NCBI GenBank assembly: GCA_018350325.1
Contig: JAEVLN010000008.1
Coordinates: 3,057,794-3,121,793, forward strand
Origin: Globodera rostochiensis
Lineage: Eukaryota; Nematoda; Chromadorea; Rhabditida; Heteroderidae
Length of the DNA stretch: 64,000 nt
Direction: 5' to 3'
This document shows, in pieces, positions 46,443 through 57,830 of the stretch. Position 1 is the first letter of the stretch, and the number at the start of each line of letters is the position of its first letter. Below the pieces are notes generated by a model, which did not search any database, was not told the origin of the DNA, and was given only the letters and a program-made list of their open reading frames with translations. The position numbers and the translations under genes are program-made.

Positions 46443-46735
46443 TTCTGATCAGTCCACGATCCAAAATGATCGGGCCGGAGATCTCCAGAAGTTCTGATCA
46501 GTCTACGACCCAGAACGATCGGATCGGAGATCTCCAGAAGTTCTGATCAGTCTACGACTCAGAATGATCGGGCCGGAGATCTCCAGAAGTTCTGATCAGT
46601 CTACGACCCAGAACGATCGGATCGGAGATCTCCAGAAGTTCTGATCAGTCTACGACTCAGAACGATCGGATCGGAGATCTCCAGAAGTTTTGATCAGTCT
46701 ACGACCCAAAACGATTGTCTCTAGGAGTTCTGATG
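46443..46735. repeat. 49-bp tandem repeat, about six units
   Basis: Units of 49 bp begin near 46443, 46492, 46541, 46590, 46639 and 46688. Each contains ttctgatcagtctacgac, a cagaacgatcgg variant and the 10-bp palindrome ggagatctcc. There are few differences between units. The array lies about 100 bp downstream of the small secreted protein gene. Confidence 0.9.
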
Positions 46736-46981
46736 GGGTTTGTTCACAATTGCCCCCTTCAAATTCTTTTTGCATAAATTATTCGTATTCGCCGAATTGA
46801 TGTTTTTCCATTTTCAAAAAGAGGACAAAAAAAAATATAAAAAATCACTAAACAAAACTTTTTGTTGTTGCCCCATTTTCCCATTCCCACAAATTCTGGG
46901 AGGGAGTCGACGAAAAAAAGCATCGGAGGCACCCATCGAAATTCCCATTGAAGCAAAAAGTTTTTGGGAAAGGACGGCGTC

Positions 46982-47031
46982 GGGGGGGGGGGGGGGGGGG
47001 GGGGGGGGGGAATTGGCGGGGGGGGGGGAAT
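46982..47031. repeat. long poly-G tracts
   Basis: A run of 29 G (46982-47010) is followed, after aattggc, by another run of about 11 G. Similar tracts occur near 48018-48065 (G) and 50173-50198 (C). Such runs can form G-quadruplexes, and they are also prone to assembly error. Confidence 0.8.
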
Positions 47032-48547
47032 TGGGAAAAAATCGGAGAAAGTTTGAAAATGAAAGTGCCCTTTTCTCTTTTCTGCTGGCACGCCAACACA
47101 AAGCTTTTCGTATATTTAAATATTTACGGCAAATTCCCCCACTTTTTGTATTCTCGACTCTTCGGGAATTCGGCATTTTTTCTAATTATGCTAAAAAGTG
47201 TATTTTATAAGTCCAATCTTTATACCAAATATGTCGGACTGATCGCTAAAAAAGTGTGTGCCAAACACTGTGATCAATATTGAGAGCAAAGATTAATGTT
47301 TGATCATTACAAATGAATGGCCATTCATTAACCATTAATTAGTCTGTTTGATAGTGGGCCCTAAAATCTCAGAGAAATGAATGGAATGGACGCATTTTAT
47401 GTTTTTATTATTTCGGCGGGTCAGTTGTCCCCCCCCTCTTTTTCCGACATTGGCGGACAATTAATTGTTTGCCTCGGGGCCACTGAATGGCGCCCGAGGC
47501 AAATAAAGTGTCCGTTGTCCCAAACAAATTGCAAATGAATGAATGGCCCGGGGGCATTTGCATTTTTCGATTGTTTGCCGTGCCCCAAAATTTGCCTAAC
47601 CGCCAAAATATATGCGACTTTGCTGTCTTTGGCAACCCAAAGATTGGACCGGAATTTACAAATTTTCGCGGTAGGGATTAAAGAAGCTTCGATCGAATTT
47701 GGGTCGATCGGTGAGCCATAACATTGCTTATCTGACTCAAACTCGGCCTTATTTGGCTCATTTGAACTGATCAGAGAGCAGAATCGATCAGAGTTTTTGC
47801 CACCACCAAATCACTCTAATGCCAATTACTCCAAATGATTATTCATTCATTCGTCGATCATCCGTTCGTTCGTTCGTTCCGTCCATCCATCGTCGTCTTT
47901 GAGCAGTTCTCCTCCTCGCCCCAACGCCCTTTCCTCAGCAAAATGGCGCGCCCCCACGTCCTCTGCTCCGCCCATGCATAATTTATTTGCCTCCGAAGGG
48001 CGACGATTGCCCCCGGGGGGGGGGGGGGGGAGAGGGGGGGGGGGGAGAGAGGGGGGGGGGGGGGGACCGTCCCCTCCCCCCCCCCCGTAACTTACAATTT
48101 CCGTCGTTTCCAACCAAAAATTTTTTTGTTTTGAAAAATTGCTACTGCCAAAGTGCCCCCCCCCTCCAAGGTCAGTCAGTAGACACTTCCCCCCACACAA
48201 AACAGAAAACGGATCACCGGGGGGGGGGATCAAATTATTTCATTTCTTCCGTTCCGTTCGGCGGATTAGTGGGGGAAAAGCGTTCATTTGCGCATTTTCT
48301 CACCATCGTTCAGTTCAGTTTTTTGTTTGTTTTTTTGTCTCGCCACTGGTCGTAAAAGCAAAGCTCGCCAATTGTCTTTGTGTTTTTGGCACTTTTTGGG
48401 GTGATAAATAAATTTTTGAATTTTGTCGGCACTTTTTGTCCCTCCGTTTTTCTTTGTTTTGTTCAGCGGATTAGCAGCAGCAGCACAACTCTTTCGGTGA
48501 CGATGTGACGACGGCGCCTTGGACATATTAATCCGCCCCTTCCGCCG
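47032..48547. other. long non-coding interval before the Fringe gene
   Basis: AT-rich and then G/C-homopolymer-rich sequence with attcattcattcgtcg and cgttcgttcgttc microsatellites near 47840-47880. No coding region was recognised. Confidence 0.5.
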
Positions 48548-51407
48548 ATGTTTTCATCCTCCTCCATCTTCTTCTTCTTCTTCCTGCAGCGGACCCTCCT
48601 CCGCCTGCTGATGATGTCGTCGTCCCCATCGGCAAGTTCACTTATCTCTTCCAGGGACAGGACAAGCCCCCCCCCCGAGGGTCAATTATGCCGGCAGGTA
48701 TGAGTTTGAGTGCAAGAAACCCTCTGCCATTGCTTTAATGATGTCTCCAATCAACAATTTAAAGAACGACTCGAGACTCAAGACTGGGGTATCGGTTTCC
48801 AACCGACCAAAATTGGTTCGGTTGGCACCCACAGAAAATTATTTGAGCTCTTGGAAATTTGACCGACTCAATCCATCACAATTTGGGTTAATTCTGCTGA
48901 CAGTTGGGATTTGTACCAAAGGGGTTAAACATCGATTTTAGAGGGTATTCGCCTAATCTGATCACAGTTTTGATCAATTCGAATCCCCAAGTCCTCCGAG
49001 ACAGGTTCAAAAGGTTGGCCCTTACCGTCCGTCCGACTTGCCCTGTCTGTCCTAATCTGTCTCCCCCCCCCCACTTTTAATCTTTTTTCTCCAAATTAGG
49101 CATTTCCGATCAGTTCTTCTTTCACCGACCCGTCCATTCTGATCACGGTCAAAACGACGGTGGCAAACCATCGGAGTCGAGTGGAGGACGCATTGGCCAC
49201 GTGGGCTTCGTCCGCAAGCCGTTTGAGAGAGGAAAATACGGTGGGCGCTTTGTGTTAAGCGGGGACCGGGCAAAATTGGGACGAGGCCCCCCTCCTCCCC
49301 CCCCCCCCGACAATTTTTGGGAAACATTTTTTCAAGTTTAAAAAAACCCAAAAAATTGTCCATTTCTCTATGAATTGAAACGCTTTTCGGTCAGTGAATT
49401 CTTCCGGAAGCGGGCGAAATAAATGATCAAATCCATCTCAATGAATTAACGGCATCGCGCCCAATTTCAGCAAATTTTGTTCGTCACCGATTCGCCGCCC
49501 CAACCGCCGTCCCCTTTGATCCAACCGACAAAATGCCCTCGGGGGCACACAAAGTGAGGGGGGAGGGGATGAGCCTATTATTGCACAGTTAGCACAGCAC
49601 CCATCATAAAATTTTTCATTTTTTGAATATGAATAAAATTATTGAACTTTGTACATAAAACTAGGGTTGGACAAGACCGATTAAACCCCCTCCCTGTTAA
49701 TTACCCTTACTCCGGTTTCTCAATGCCCGGGTAACGGGTTCCGGTTTTTCGACCAAAATCCCGGTTCGGGTTAACCGATCTTGTCCAACCCTAATAAAAG
49801 CAATCACTTTTGGTTTAAGTTTATTTAAATACTTAAATAGGTAAATGTGTTTGCAAATTAGGAAACTTAAAATTGCCTCAGGGCTTTCGGAGAAAACTTT
49901 TATTATCAAAAATGAATGGCCATTTTCCGCTCTTTAGCGCTGCCCTCTGTTGCAAAATGGCGGCCGAATTGCGAATGGCACTCCAACGGTCACCGGAGTG
50001 AGTTTCGATGAATTTTTTGTTTTGAAAATTTTCGTCCCCTCCGGCGGCGGGCAATGCCACCCAAACCGAACTCCCCGATGAGGGGTCAAAATTCGGCTTA
50101 GACTCCTTTCCTCTTCTCTAAGATAAGGTTGCTTTGGAGTGGCTGTGGTGGAGAGAGAAGACTTGCCCATTACCCCCCCCCCCCCCCCCCCCCCCCTCCC
50201 CCGCGGGGTTAATTGCTGCCCTCTCCAATAAGTTCCGTTCCGGCCCTTATCGCATCAACGAATCGGTCAGAAAGTGAGGAGAAAATGGGCAAATCTATGC
50301 AAATAAATAGGTAATAAATGTTGTGGATGGTTTTAAACGTTTAAACTCTCACAATGGCATTTGTGTCAGTTTTTGCATAATTTTGAAAGTCAATTATTTG
50401 AAATGGAGGGACGAATTTCGGCTTTATCAGTTTTTGGTGCCATTTCGACGACGACAACTTTGTGTTGCTGGCCAACCTTCGTGACTTCCTTCGACAATTC
50501 CGTCCCGAGTTTGACGACCTGTACTTGGGACGTGCCTCCACGTCGGGCCCGGTCACCATCCCTCAACTCGTTGACCGTCCCGAACTTCTCGCCCTTCATC
50601 CGCGCGAACGGCACTTCTGGTTCGGCACCGGCGGGGCTGGCCTCTGTCTGTCCGCTTCGACACTTCGCAAACTGCGCGACTTCGTCTCCGGCACACATCA
50701 CCAACAACAGAAGAGACAGTTCGAGTGGCTTTGTGCCCAACTCGGAGTGCCGGACGACGTGACGCTCGGATTCATTCTGGGTGAGAGAGTGGAGGCAGCC
50801 GGACATAAAATTCGTCTCCCCCATCACTTTTAAGGGCTTTTGGCCAAGTCTTTTCAAAGCAGGGTGCTAAAATCGATCACGACCAAAACCCTAGCTTCTG
50901 ATCAATGATCACTAAATTTTTGGAATTTGGACTGATCACATTTATGTAATTTGACTGAATATTTTAAAGAAAGTTTGCTCGGCATTCCGCTGACCCGGTC
51001 GGACCGGCTCCACTCCCATTTGGACCGGGTGGACGCCATTCCGCGCTCTCAGCTGGCAGATCAGGTGACAAAATGATGCGAACAAATTCAAAATTTGATT
51101 TAAAAAAATTATTTTTCCGAGTCCAGGGAACAAAAATTGAGACTCAAAACTAAAAATTGGGCAAAAATATTAATTGATAAATTGTTTGTTGATATTGTTG
51201 CGGGTCCAGATCAGTTTGAGCGGCTCGTGGCCCGACGATAATCTTGTGAATGTGCCCGAACACCTCCGACCACACGACGGCAACGATTTGCTGCGCTTTC
51301 GCTCGCTGCACAAATTCATTTGGCGGAGAGATGGAAAAGAAAAACGGCGGCGGACAAAATTTAACAAAAATTATAAAAAAAAAACAAATAATTTAATTTC
51401 CACATAA
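48548..51407 (+). CDS. Fringe-type beta-1,3-N-acetylglucosaminyltransferase
   Basis: Seven exons join in frame (48548-48697, 49100-49240, 49471-49553, 49938-49997, 50431-50780, 50970-51064, 51210-51407) to give 358 residues, a normal length for Fringe. The start MFSSSSIFFFFFLQRTLLRL is a signal-anchor, so a type II Golgi protein is expected. Then come PSILITVKTTVANHRSRVED, QILFVTDSPPQ, ALCCKMAAELRMAL and the metal-binding DDD in WCHFDDDNFVLLANL. YLGRASTSGPVTIPQ, HFWFGTGGAGLCLSASTLRK, VPDDVTLGFILGESLLGIPL, RLHSHLDRV and QISLSG follow, in the family order. Fringe enzymes add GlcNAc to O-fucose on Notch EGF repeats; I infer that role here. The C-terminus carries an unusual basic tail (RRDGKEKRRRTKFNKNYKKK). 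Confidence 0.9.
49662..49794. mobile_element. Tc1/mariner-like miniature inverted-repeat element in a Fringe intron
   Basis: Inverted ends agggttggacaagaccgatt (from 49663) and ttaaccgatcttgtccaacc (49771-49790) match over 22 bp with two mismatches. The element is bounded by TA on both sides, as expected from a TA target-site duplication. The 130-bp interior is GC-rich and repetitive (cgggt/acccg) and has no coding capacity. It lies within the intron between the third and fourth Fringe exons. Confidence 0.75.
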
Positions 51408-52536
51408 TACCAAATTTTAGGGCCACAATCGCCAAATGGACGAAAGAAACTCATTATTTATTTATTTTCACATATTTTTCATGTATATAAAATTGAGTGC
51501 GCGACATCGAACAATATCTCTAGAAAAAAAGTATTATGAACATTTGTACAGTATGTTTGCTCCCCCCCCCCCCCCATTCTGAATGATCACTGATCAGTAG
51601 GGCTAGGATTTATATGTGCTAAAAACCCCAAAATATGTATGTTTTTATGTGCTTAAAAATCCTAAAATATGTATTAAAAACCCAAAAAATGCCAAAATAT
51701 GTGCTAAAAATGCCCAAAATCTAGTCAGTTTACGCATAAAAACCTTAAAAATTCGGTAAAATTGAAGAATATCAAAAACTTTTGGTTTTCCTGAATTTAT
51801 ATATCAATCGACTCCTCTCGTCGAGACAAATCGAATGGTATCAAAATTTTGATTGGAAAGCCACGTTGAAGCAAGTTATGAGCCCGGGACTGAAGTGTCT
51901 TTTGAGTGGGGACTCAGTTGTCCACTGATTAAAAATGGAGAAAATCACTCAACTAGGCTTTCAAAATTACGAATTTGTAGATACTGTAGAAATAAAAATT
52001 GAGAATTTAAATCCGTTTTTGAAAACAAATACTTTTTTGGGCTTTTCTCATGGTAAGGAATCCACGAAAAAAATATGTTAAAACATAAAAATCCGATTCC
52101 TACTGATCAGTGAAGGAAAAGTTTTTGTAAATTATTTTTCTGTAACTTTTTTTGGTAGTTGGCATTATGCTTTTGACAAGAATTTCTTTATTTAAACCCG
52201 GCTTTTTTTTTGATTAGAAATCATTTCCAGCAGACTGGGGACATATTTTTCATCTCTATTTTGTTCAACCATAAATTTCCAAGTCTTACAAATTAAAATG
52301 TCGCTTTTGAGACTGTTGTTCCTAACTGCGCGTATCTGATTTAGATCACCAATCGTCCTACAAAATTATTCCTTAAGATTTTCGGGACAAAAAAAAACGA
52401 GATTTTAAGAGTTTCAGCCTGTCATATCATATTTGTTGACTCGAGGACTTTCGAGACCGAAAATGTAAGAATTTCTCTCACCGTTTTCAAAGCTCCCACC
52501 AGGATTGAAAGTTAACTTGTAAATATTCTTTCTAAA
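51408..52536. other. intergenic region with a degenerate A/T-rich repeat
   Basis: No gene is seen. At about 51612-51725 a motif of the type tgtgctaaaaacccaaaata is repeated four to five times with variation. A poly-C run lies at 51562-51575. Confidence 0.5.
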
Positions 52537-54215
52537 ATGTCGACAATAATCGTGAATTCTGTGTGCACTATCGCGTCGGCCGCCCTTGCTGCATTCATTT
52601 TGACCAGAGCATTGAAACGGTTAAAGAACCCGGACCTTGAGGCAGCGAAAAAGAGGGTTTGTTCTGATAGATCTAACTGATCAGACCCTTCCGAATCCTT
52701 TAATTTAAGATGGCTGACCTTATGAAGCTCCTGAAGTTGGACCCGAAGAAAGTCAAACTCAATTCTTACGAGGTCGGTTTCGAGATGTTCATGGGTTATT
52801 ACTTCCAATTTTTACTTTTCAGGTGCGCATTGCCACCATGATCTGTTCGTTGTTTAATAACAAATGTATATTGAAGGGGTAAAATGGGTGACAAAAACTT
52901 TAGCGATGGCGAACGAAGGCATCGACATCGACGAGATCGGCGGTTGTGCTGCGATTTTGGACCAACTGCAGGAAAACATTATCTTCCCTCTTCGTCTGAT
53001 GGCCGCCAAAGTCATTGTTCCTTCTTCGCTGTACACGCCGCCAAAGGGCGTTCTTCTGCATGGACCGCCCGGTTGTGGCAAGACGCTGATTGCGCGTGCA
53101 ATCGCCAAGAAAGTCGACGCGTTCTTCATCAACTTCGACATTGCTGTCCTTAACGGTTTGTTAAGCCTCCTTTTTCTAGGTGTTTTTTGTTTGTTTGTTG
53201 AGTGAGAGTGTTAAACCAAAAGGTTTGGTCTTTATTATTTTTTTTTACAAAATTTGTCCACAATTTGCAAATGAGACCGCCTGGCCCTTTTCGGTTCTTA
53301 AGCAAATTGTGCATCGCCTCGCTTTTCAGATATGTTCTATGGTGAAACAGCTAAACTTACGAAGGCATTGTTCACTTTCGTTGGTCCTTTTGCTTTAAAA
53401 ATGCACGTTCACCAATGTTTCTTTTAGTCCGAAAAGGTTCAACCGTGCGTGATATTCATCGATGAGATTGGTATTACTTTTACAAATTGGGCAAATAATT
53501 CACTTTGATGTAAGCAACAGATTATAATTTTATTAACCAGATTTTGGTCAAGTTTGGCTCCCAAAACCTCATGATTGATCAAACACCAAAATTTGATTTG
53601 TCTTTGTCTTGCAGATTCTGTGCTTCGTACCCGCCAACATTTTGATCACGAGGTCTCTGCCATAATGAAGACGCAGTTCATGGCACTGTGGGACGGTTTC
53701 CTCAACTCCGACAGCACGGTGATCGTCATCGGTGCCACCAATCGACCGCAAGACGTCGGTAAATGCCTCAAGTATTTTCGGATATTAATTTTTTGCCAGA
53801 CGAAGCAATTATGCGCCGCCTTCCTCTTCGAATGCACGTGCCGAAGCCCGACTTGGCCGCTCGTGAGCACATCCTTCGTGTGATTCTGCGCAAACAGAAT
53901 TTGGTGAACGATTTCAACTTCGCGAAAATCGCTCAGGAGACGAGTTCGTTGAGCGGCTCCGATCTGAAGGAGGTCGTCCGACTCGCCTGCCTCTCGCGTT
54001 ATCGCAGTGTCATCCAGGATCTCGTCGGCAACAACCCGTCTGAGCAGCAACTTCAGTGAGCTTTTTTCTATCGAACGTGCCCAAATTCGAGACAATTCAG
54101 GGAGCAACGCATCGCGGAAATCACATTGTCACACGATGACGTCATTCGGACGCTGAACGACTTCAAAATCCGTACGATGGAAACAATTGCTGCCAACTTT
54201 ATATCATTGGATTAA
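52537..54215 (+). CDS. MSP1/ATAD1-like AAA ATPase, copy 2
   Basis: Paralogue of the gene at 34636-36339, on the opposite strand. The ATG at 52537 gives [20 protein letters not shown] and a transmembrane helix, then [19 protein letters not shown] and [20 protein letters not shown]. These two exons differ from copy 1 at roughly half of positions. From [20 protein letters not shown] onward the protein is nearly identical: Walker [34 protein letters not shown], Walker [41 protein letters not shown] and [14 protein letters not shown], ending ANFISLD with TAA at 54213-54215. The catalytic motifs are intact. Introns are also nearly identical to copy 1. MAEA begins 313 bp downstream. Confidence 0.9.
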
Positions 54216-54245
54216 ATACATTGTGGTGCTCAGTGGGCTCAAAAA
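52850..54245 (+). repeat. right arm of the ~1.4-kb inverted duplication
   Basis: Near-identical reverse-complement partner of 34605-35985, including introns. Homology drops in the exons upstream of about 52850. It ends abruptly after gtgctcagtgggctcaaaaa. Confidence 0.88.
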
Positions 54246-54527
54246 TTCTGATGGTCATTAGGAAAAACAGCTGTAGCTATTTGTTTGTATATATTGTATT
54301 AAGACGACGATGTTTGTGTATAAACTTTTTAACGGAAAAGTTGCATTTGTACTTTGTTTCATTACCCTTTTTAAATTTTTGAGGTTTTAAAGTCCAAAAA
54401 CAAATTTGTTATAAAAATTTGGCGATCTGCTCTTATTTCAAATTGGTTTATGTAAAAGACCCACCAAATAGGCTTTGTTGTTCGTTGACTTCATATTTAG
54501 GGAGGGTAAAACATTTTTTAAAGCTTG

Positions 54528-56728
54528 ATGTCTGGAAAAGCATTAACAAATTTTAACGAGTTGAACTGTCTCGAATATGGCACACTTAAGGTAAAAGACG
54601 TCGAACAACCAATTCTTCCCCCCGCCCCCCTTTTTTAGGTCCCTTATGAGTTGATGAACAAAAAGTTCCGCGCCACTCAGCGCGCAATTGACCAGTGCAA
54701 TTTCCACTTTCAGAAGGAGTTTTCGGTTGTTGAACAGAAACTGAAGGACAGGGCACAACCAATTCCATTGTCCGAGGTTCCATTTTATAAGAAAATAACG
54801 AAGTGTTGTCATATAAATAGAATAGGCGTTGCCAAAAAGCACAACTAAAATTAAACATTTTGAAAAATGGAAAAAAAAATTTACAAAAATAACTTTGCAT
54901 TTTGTGGTTAAGGTCTCCGAATGTGTGCAAAAGCTGAACAAAATTGTGGCCCAGTTCAAGCAGGACATTGAGCTCCGAGTGGCGGGAGAGATTTCCGCTT
55001 GCGAAGATTTGAGCCGATGTGTGGGTCATTTGAGTGAGGTATGTTTTTTTCGTTATTTTAATTTTAATTTTTAAAATCTCCCTAAACCTGGGCATGCCAT
55101 AGCTTTGTTCTCGCGAGGCTAAATTCTTTTCCAAAGTCCAAAAAGACAACAATTTAAAGGATAAGCTTGATTTTTTTTTCTCTTAAGATCGCTAAATTTT
55201 GAATAAATTTCCCGAACGCGCATTCAACGGAGCCGTACTGAAAACTTCCCAAAAAAGGCTTAAATTGGATTAAAAAGAGTCAACTAATGGATTATCTGAC
55301 TTCCGGGTAGTCCGAGTGGTTGCCGAACCGTCAATTTTTTACATTTTTGCTAGCGCTTAACCTTCTTTTGTTTATCGACCGGTCTTTCCTTCAAATCTTT
55401 TTTTTTTCGCTTTTTTGTTAGGCAAACAGCGCGGAGGAGACGGCACGGCACTTTTTCAGTGAGCAGCGCCTGAACCGGTTCATCGTCGACCATTTGCTGC
55501 GCACTGGACATTTTGCGAGTGCGCAAGCGTTGGCCGACTTTGTCGGCCTGGACATCCAAGCGCAGCGCGACGTGTACCACGTTGCCAAGCAGGTCATCAG
55601 CGACGAGTTTGGCTGCCACTATTTGCTGGGGAATTTAAAATTGCTTTTGGAATGAAAACGATTCTTTCCGTCCGTTTCTGATTATTATAATTTTGTTCAG
55701 TTTAGGTGGAGGAATCGTTGGAGCAGCACGACCTCGGGCCCTGTCTGTGCTGGATCCGGGACAATCGGTCGCGTCTGCACCGAATTGGCAGCTCGTTGGA
55801 GACCGAAGTGCGCATTCAGCAATGCATTGAGCTGATAAAGGAGGGCCACACCATTGGGGCATTGAAATATGTGCAAATATTCTTCGGGTCTGCCCTATTT
55901 TTTTTGGGTTTTTTTGTTGAAAAAATCGATTTTTTCTTCCAGCAGTCGCTCGGACATCCACGGAGCGCAGTGGGCAGTCAACGCCAATCTTTTGCATGTA
56001 AATTTTTATAATACACCCTTTTTGCTTTGAATGCCAAAATATACGAAATTCTTCTGATCACTACTGATCATTCCACCTCCCGCGTTCTCTTCTCCTCCTC
56101 TCAGCTGATGGGCCTCCTCGCGCTTGGCAAAGACTCGGCACGGTCTGAGCATCAGCCGTTGCTCAGCGACGATCGCTATCAGACACTGATCACGCTGTTT
56201 CGGATGGAGAATGAGCGCATTTACAAGTTTTCCAACAAGTCGCCGTTCAGTGCCTGCCTTCAAGGTAAGGCGATAGCGCACGACATGGAATGGAAATTTG
56301 TGCGTGTGAACAAAGTTTTTTCAAATTTTTAATTGCCAGCTGGAATTGCGGTACACAAGACGCCCCACTGCACTAAGCAGCCCGAGTCGCGTTGCATTGT
56401 GTGCAGCAGCGTGTTTGAACTGTCCGAGGGCCTTCCCCACACGCATTTGACCAACTCCAAATTGTTTTGTGCCATCAGCAGTGAGCCGTTCGACTGCGAG
56501 GAGAATCGGCCAATGATGCTGCCAAATGGTCGGTCTTCGATTGGATGGATGGGGGGGGGGAGGGAGGGATTTGCCGGTTTTATTTTTTCCCAAATTTTGG
56601 TTACCCCCACAGGTTTTGTGTACGGCGAAAAATCCATCAGAACGAGGGCGGTCAACAACGAATTCAAATGCCCGCGTACGCTCCAAGTGTGCTCTTTGGA
56701 AGATTTGCAACGAGTTTACGTGTTCTGA
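54528..56728 (+). CDS. MAEA-like E3 ubiquitin ligase subunit of the GID/CTLH complex
   Basis: RING-type subunit of the GID/CTLH ubiquitin ligase. The ATG at 54528 gives MSGKALTNFNELNCLEYGTL and joins VPYELMNKKFRATQRAIDQC. A coiled-coil N-terminal part (CVQKLNKIVAQFKQDIELRV) is followed by the LisH-like region RFIVDHLLRTGHFASAQALA and the CTLH region VEESLEQHDLGPCLCWIRDN and EVRIQQCIELIKEGHTIGAL. The CRA part reads LMGLLALGKDSARSEHQPLL and RYQTLITLFRMENERIYKFS. The C-terminal non-canonical RING has CIVCSSVFELSEGLP, HTHLTNSKLFCAISSEPFD and PMMLPNGFVYGEKSI, ending DLQRVYVF. The domain order and PMMLPNG signature are diagnostic of MAEA/GID9. Length is normal. Confidence 0.92.
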
Positions 56729-57443
56729 ACCGATCGATGGATTATTGTGATCCGATCATTTGGCTGCATATTTTTGAATTTGAGAATTAATGCGACATTT
56801 TTGCCGAACAAAATAAATTCTAATGCTTCTTTTAATTTTTAAATGCGGCAAAACCCCCTTAAAAACATAATGCCGTAGTTTGAGTGGCGCCGTTTCAAGG
56901 CTGGTCGCGATTAACTCATCGCCGAGCATCGATTCAACTTGTTACACAATTAATTGATAAAAAAATGTAATCGCAACATTTCTATGGCCGTGGGTTGATC
57001 ACGAAATCGAATTACGATTCACAAAAATAGCGAGGGTTCCGCCGAGTAAATTTTTAGAAAAATTGACCTAGGCCTAGGTATAGTATTTTTGTTAAGAAAT
57101 TGAACCAAACCGCACAAAAAACCTTTGTTATTTTTAGCAACATTATGCCAAACATTCAAATTGCAATCTTTTTTTTTTTGTTTTCCAAATAATCGGCAAA
57201 AAGTCCATAAGCTCCTGAAACCCACAAAAAGCAGTTCGAAAAAAACATCATTGGACCTTCAAAAAAGCTGCTAAAGCAGCAGAAGTCGGAGCCTTGCATA
57301 GGTTCGAGCCTATTTTAGTCGCGAAAATCCTCCCAAAATAGGTTTTTCTGGGTCCGAAAGCATTCCTGTGATTTAAATGTCGCCGTTCGATTTATTAAAA
57401 TAATTTGCTAAACATACGTATTACCTTGACTTTTTCAGCAGCA
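56729..57443. other. intergenic region
   Basis: AT-rich, without a recognisable gene. It contains gaaatcgaattacgattcac near 57003 and no tRNA-like fold that I could support. Confidence 0.5.
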
Positions 57444-57830
57444 AAGACTTTTTATAAATTCTAACCTAAAAAATTGAGCGATGACGTCGCGAAATGAGAG
57501 GCATTCAGATACATGGGACGTGTTAAAACAATGGACCAAAAGCCAACATCAACGTGTTTCGCGCTTCTACAATCCGGAAAGTGCGTTTGGGGGAACCCAT
57601 TTTTAAGAAAATCGGGAGCAGGGATTGTACAAATTTCCGTTTTTATGAACCTGATTTTTTAAGTGATCCGTCATTTTTACTTTTATGGCAAATTGAAAAA
57701 ATGTTCTCAATTTTAGCGGTCGTTCAGCTCTTTGATCACTTGGAAAAAACCCAACAACAATTGCACTTCGCTGTGCAGGAAAAGAACACTTTGGCTGGCC
57801 AGAACATGCGAATGAAGCAGCAAATTGAGT
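57444..57830. repeat. left copy of a ~387-bp direct duplication
   Basis: Repeated in the same orientation at 63526-63910. Both contain gagcgatgacgtcgcgaaat, the stretch acaatccggaaagtgcgttt and the exon encoding QLFDHLEKTQQQLHFAVQEK. This copy covers the upstream non-coding part and first visible exon of the coiled-coil gene. Confidence 0.9.

Noticed and set aside
55295..55370. tRNA-like start (gtagtccgagtggttgccg)
   Set aside because: It resembles a tRNA D-arm, but no acceptor stem, anticodon stem or T-arm could be paired downstream.
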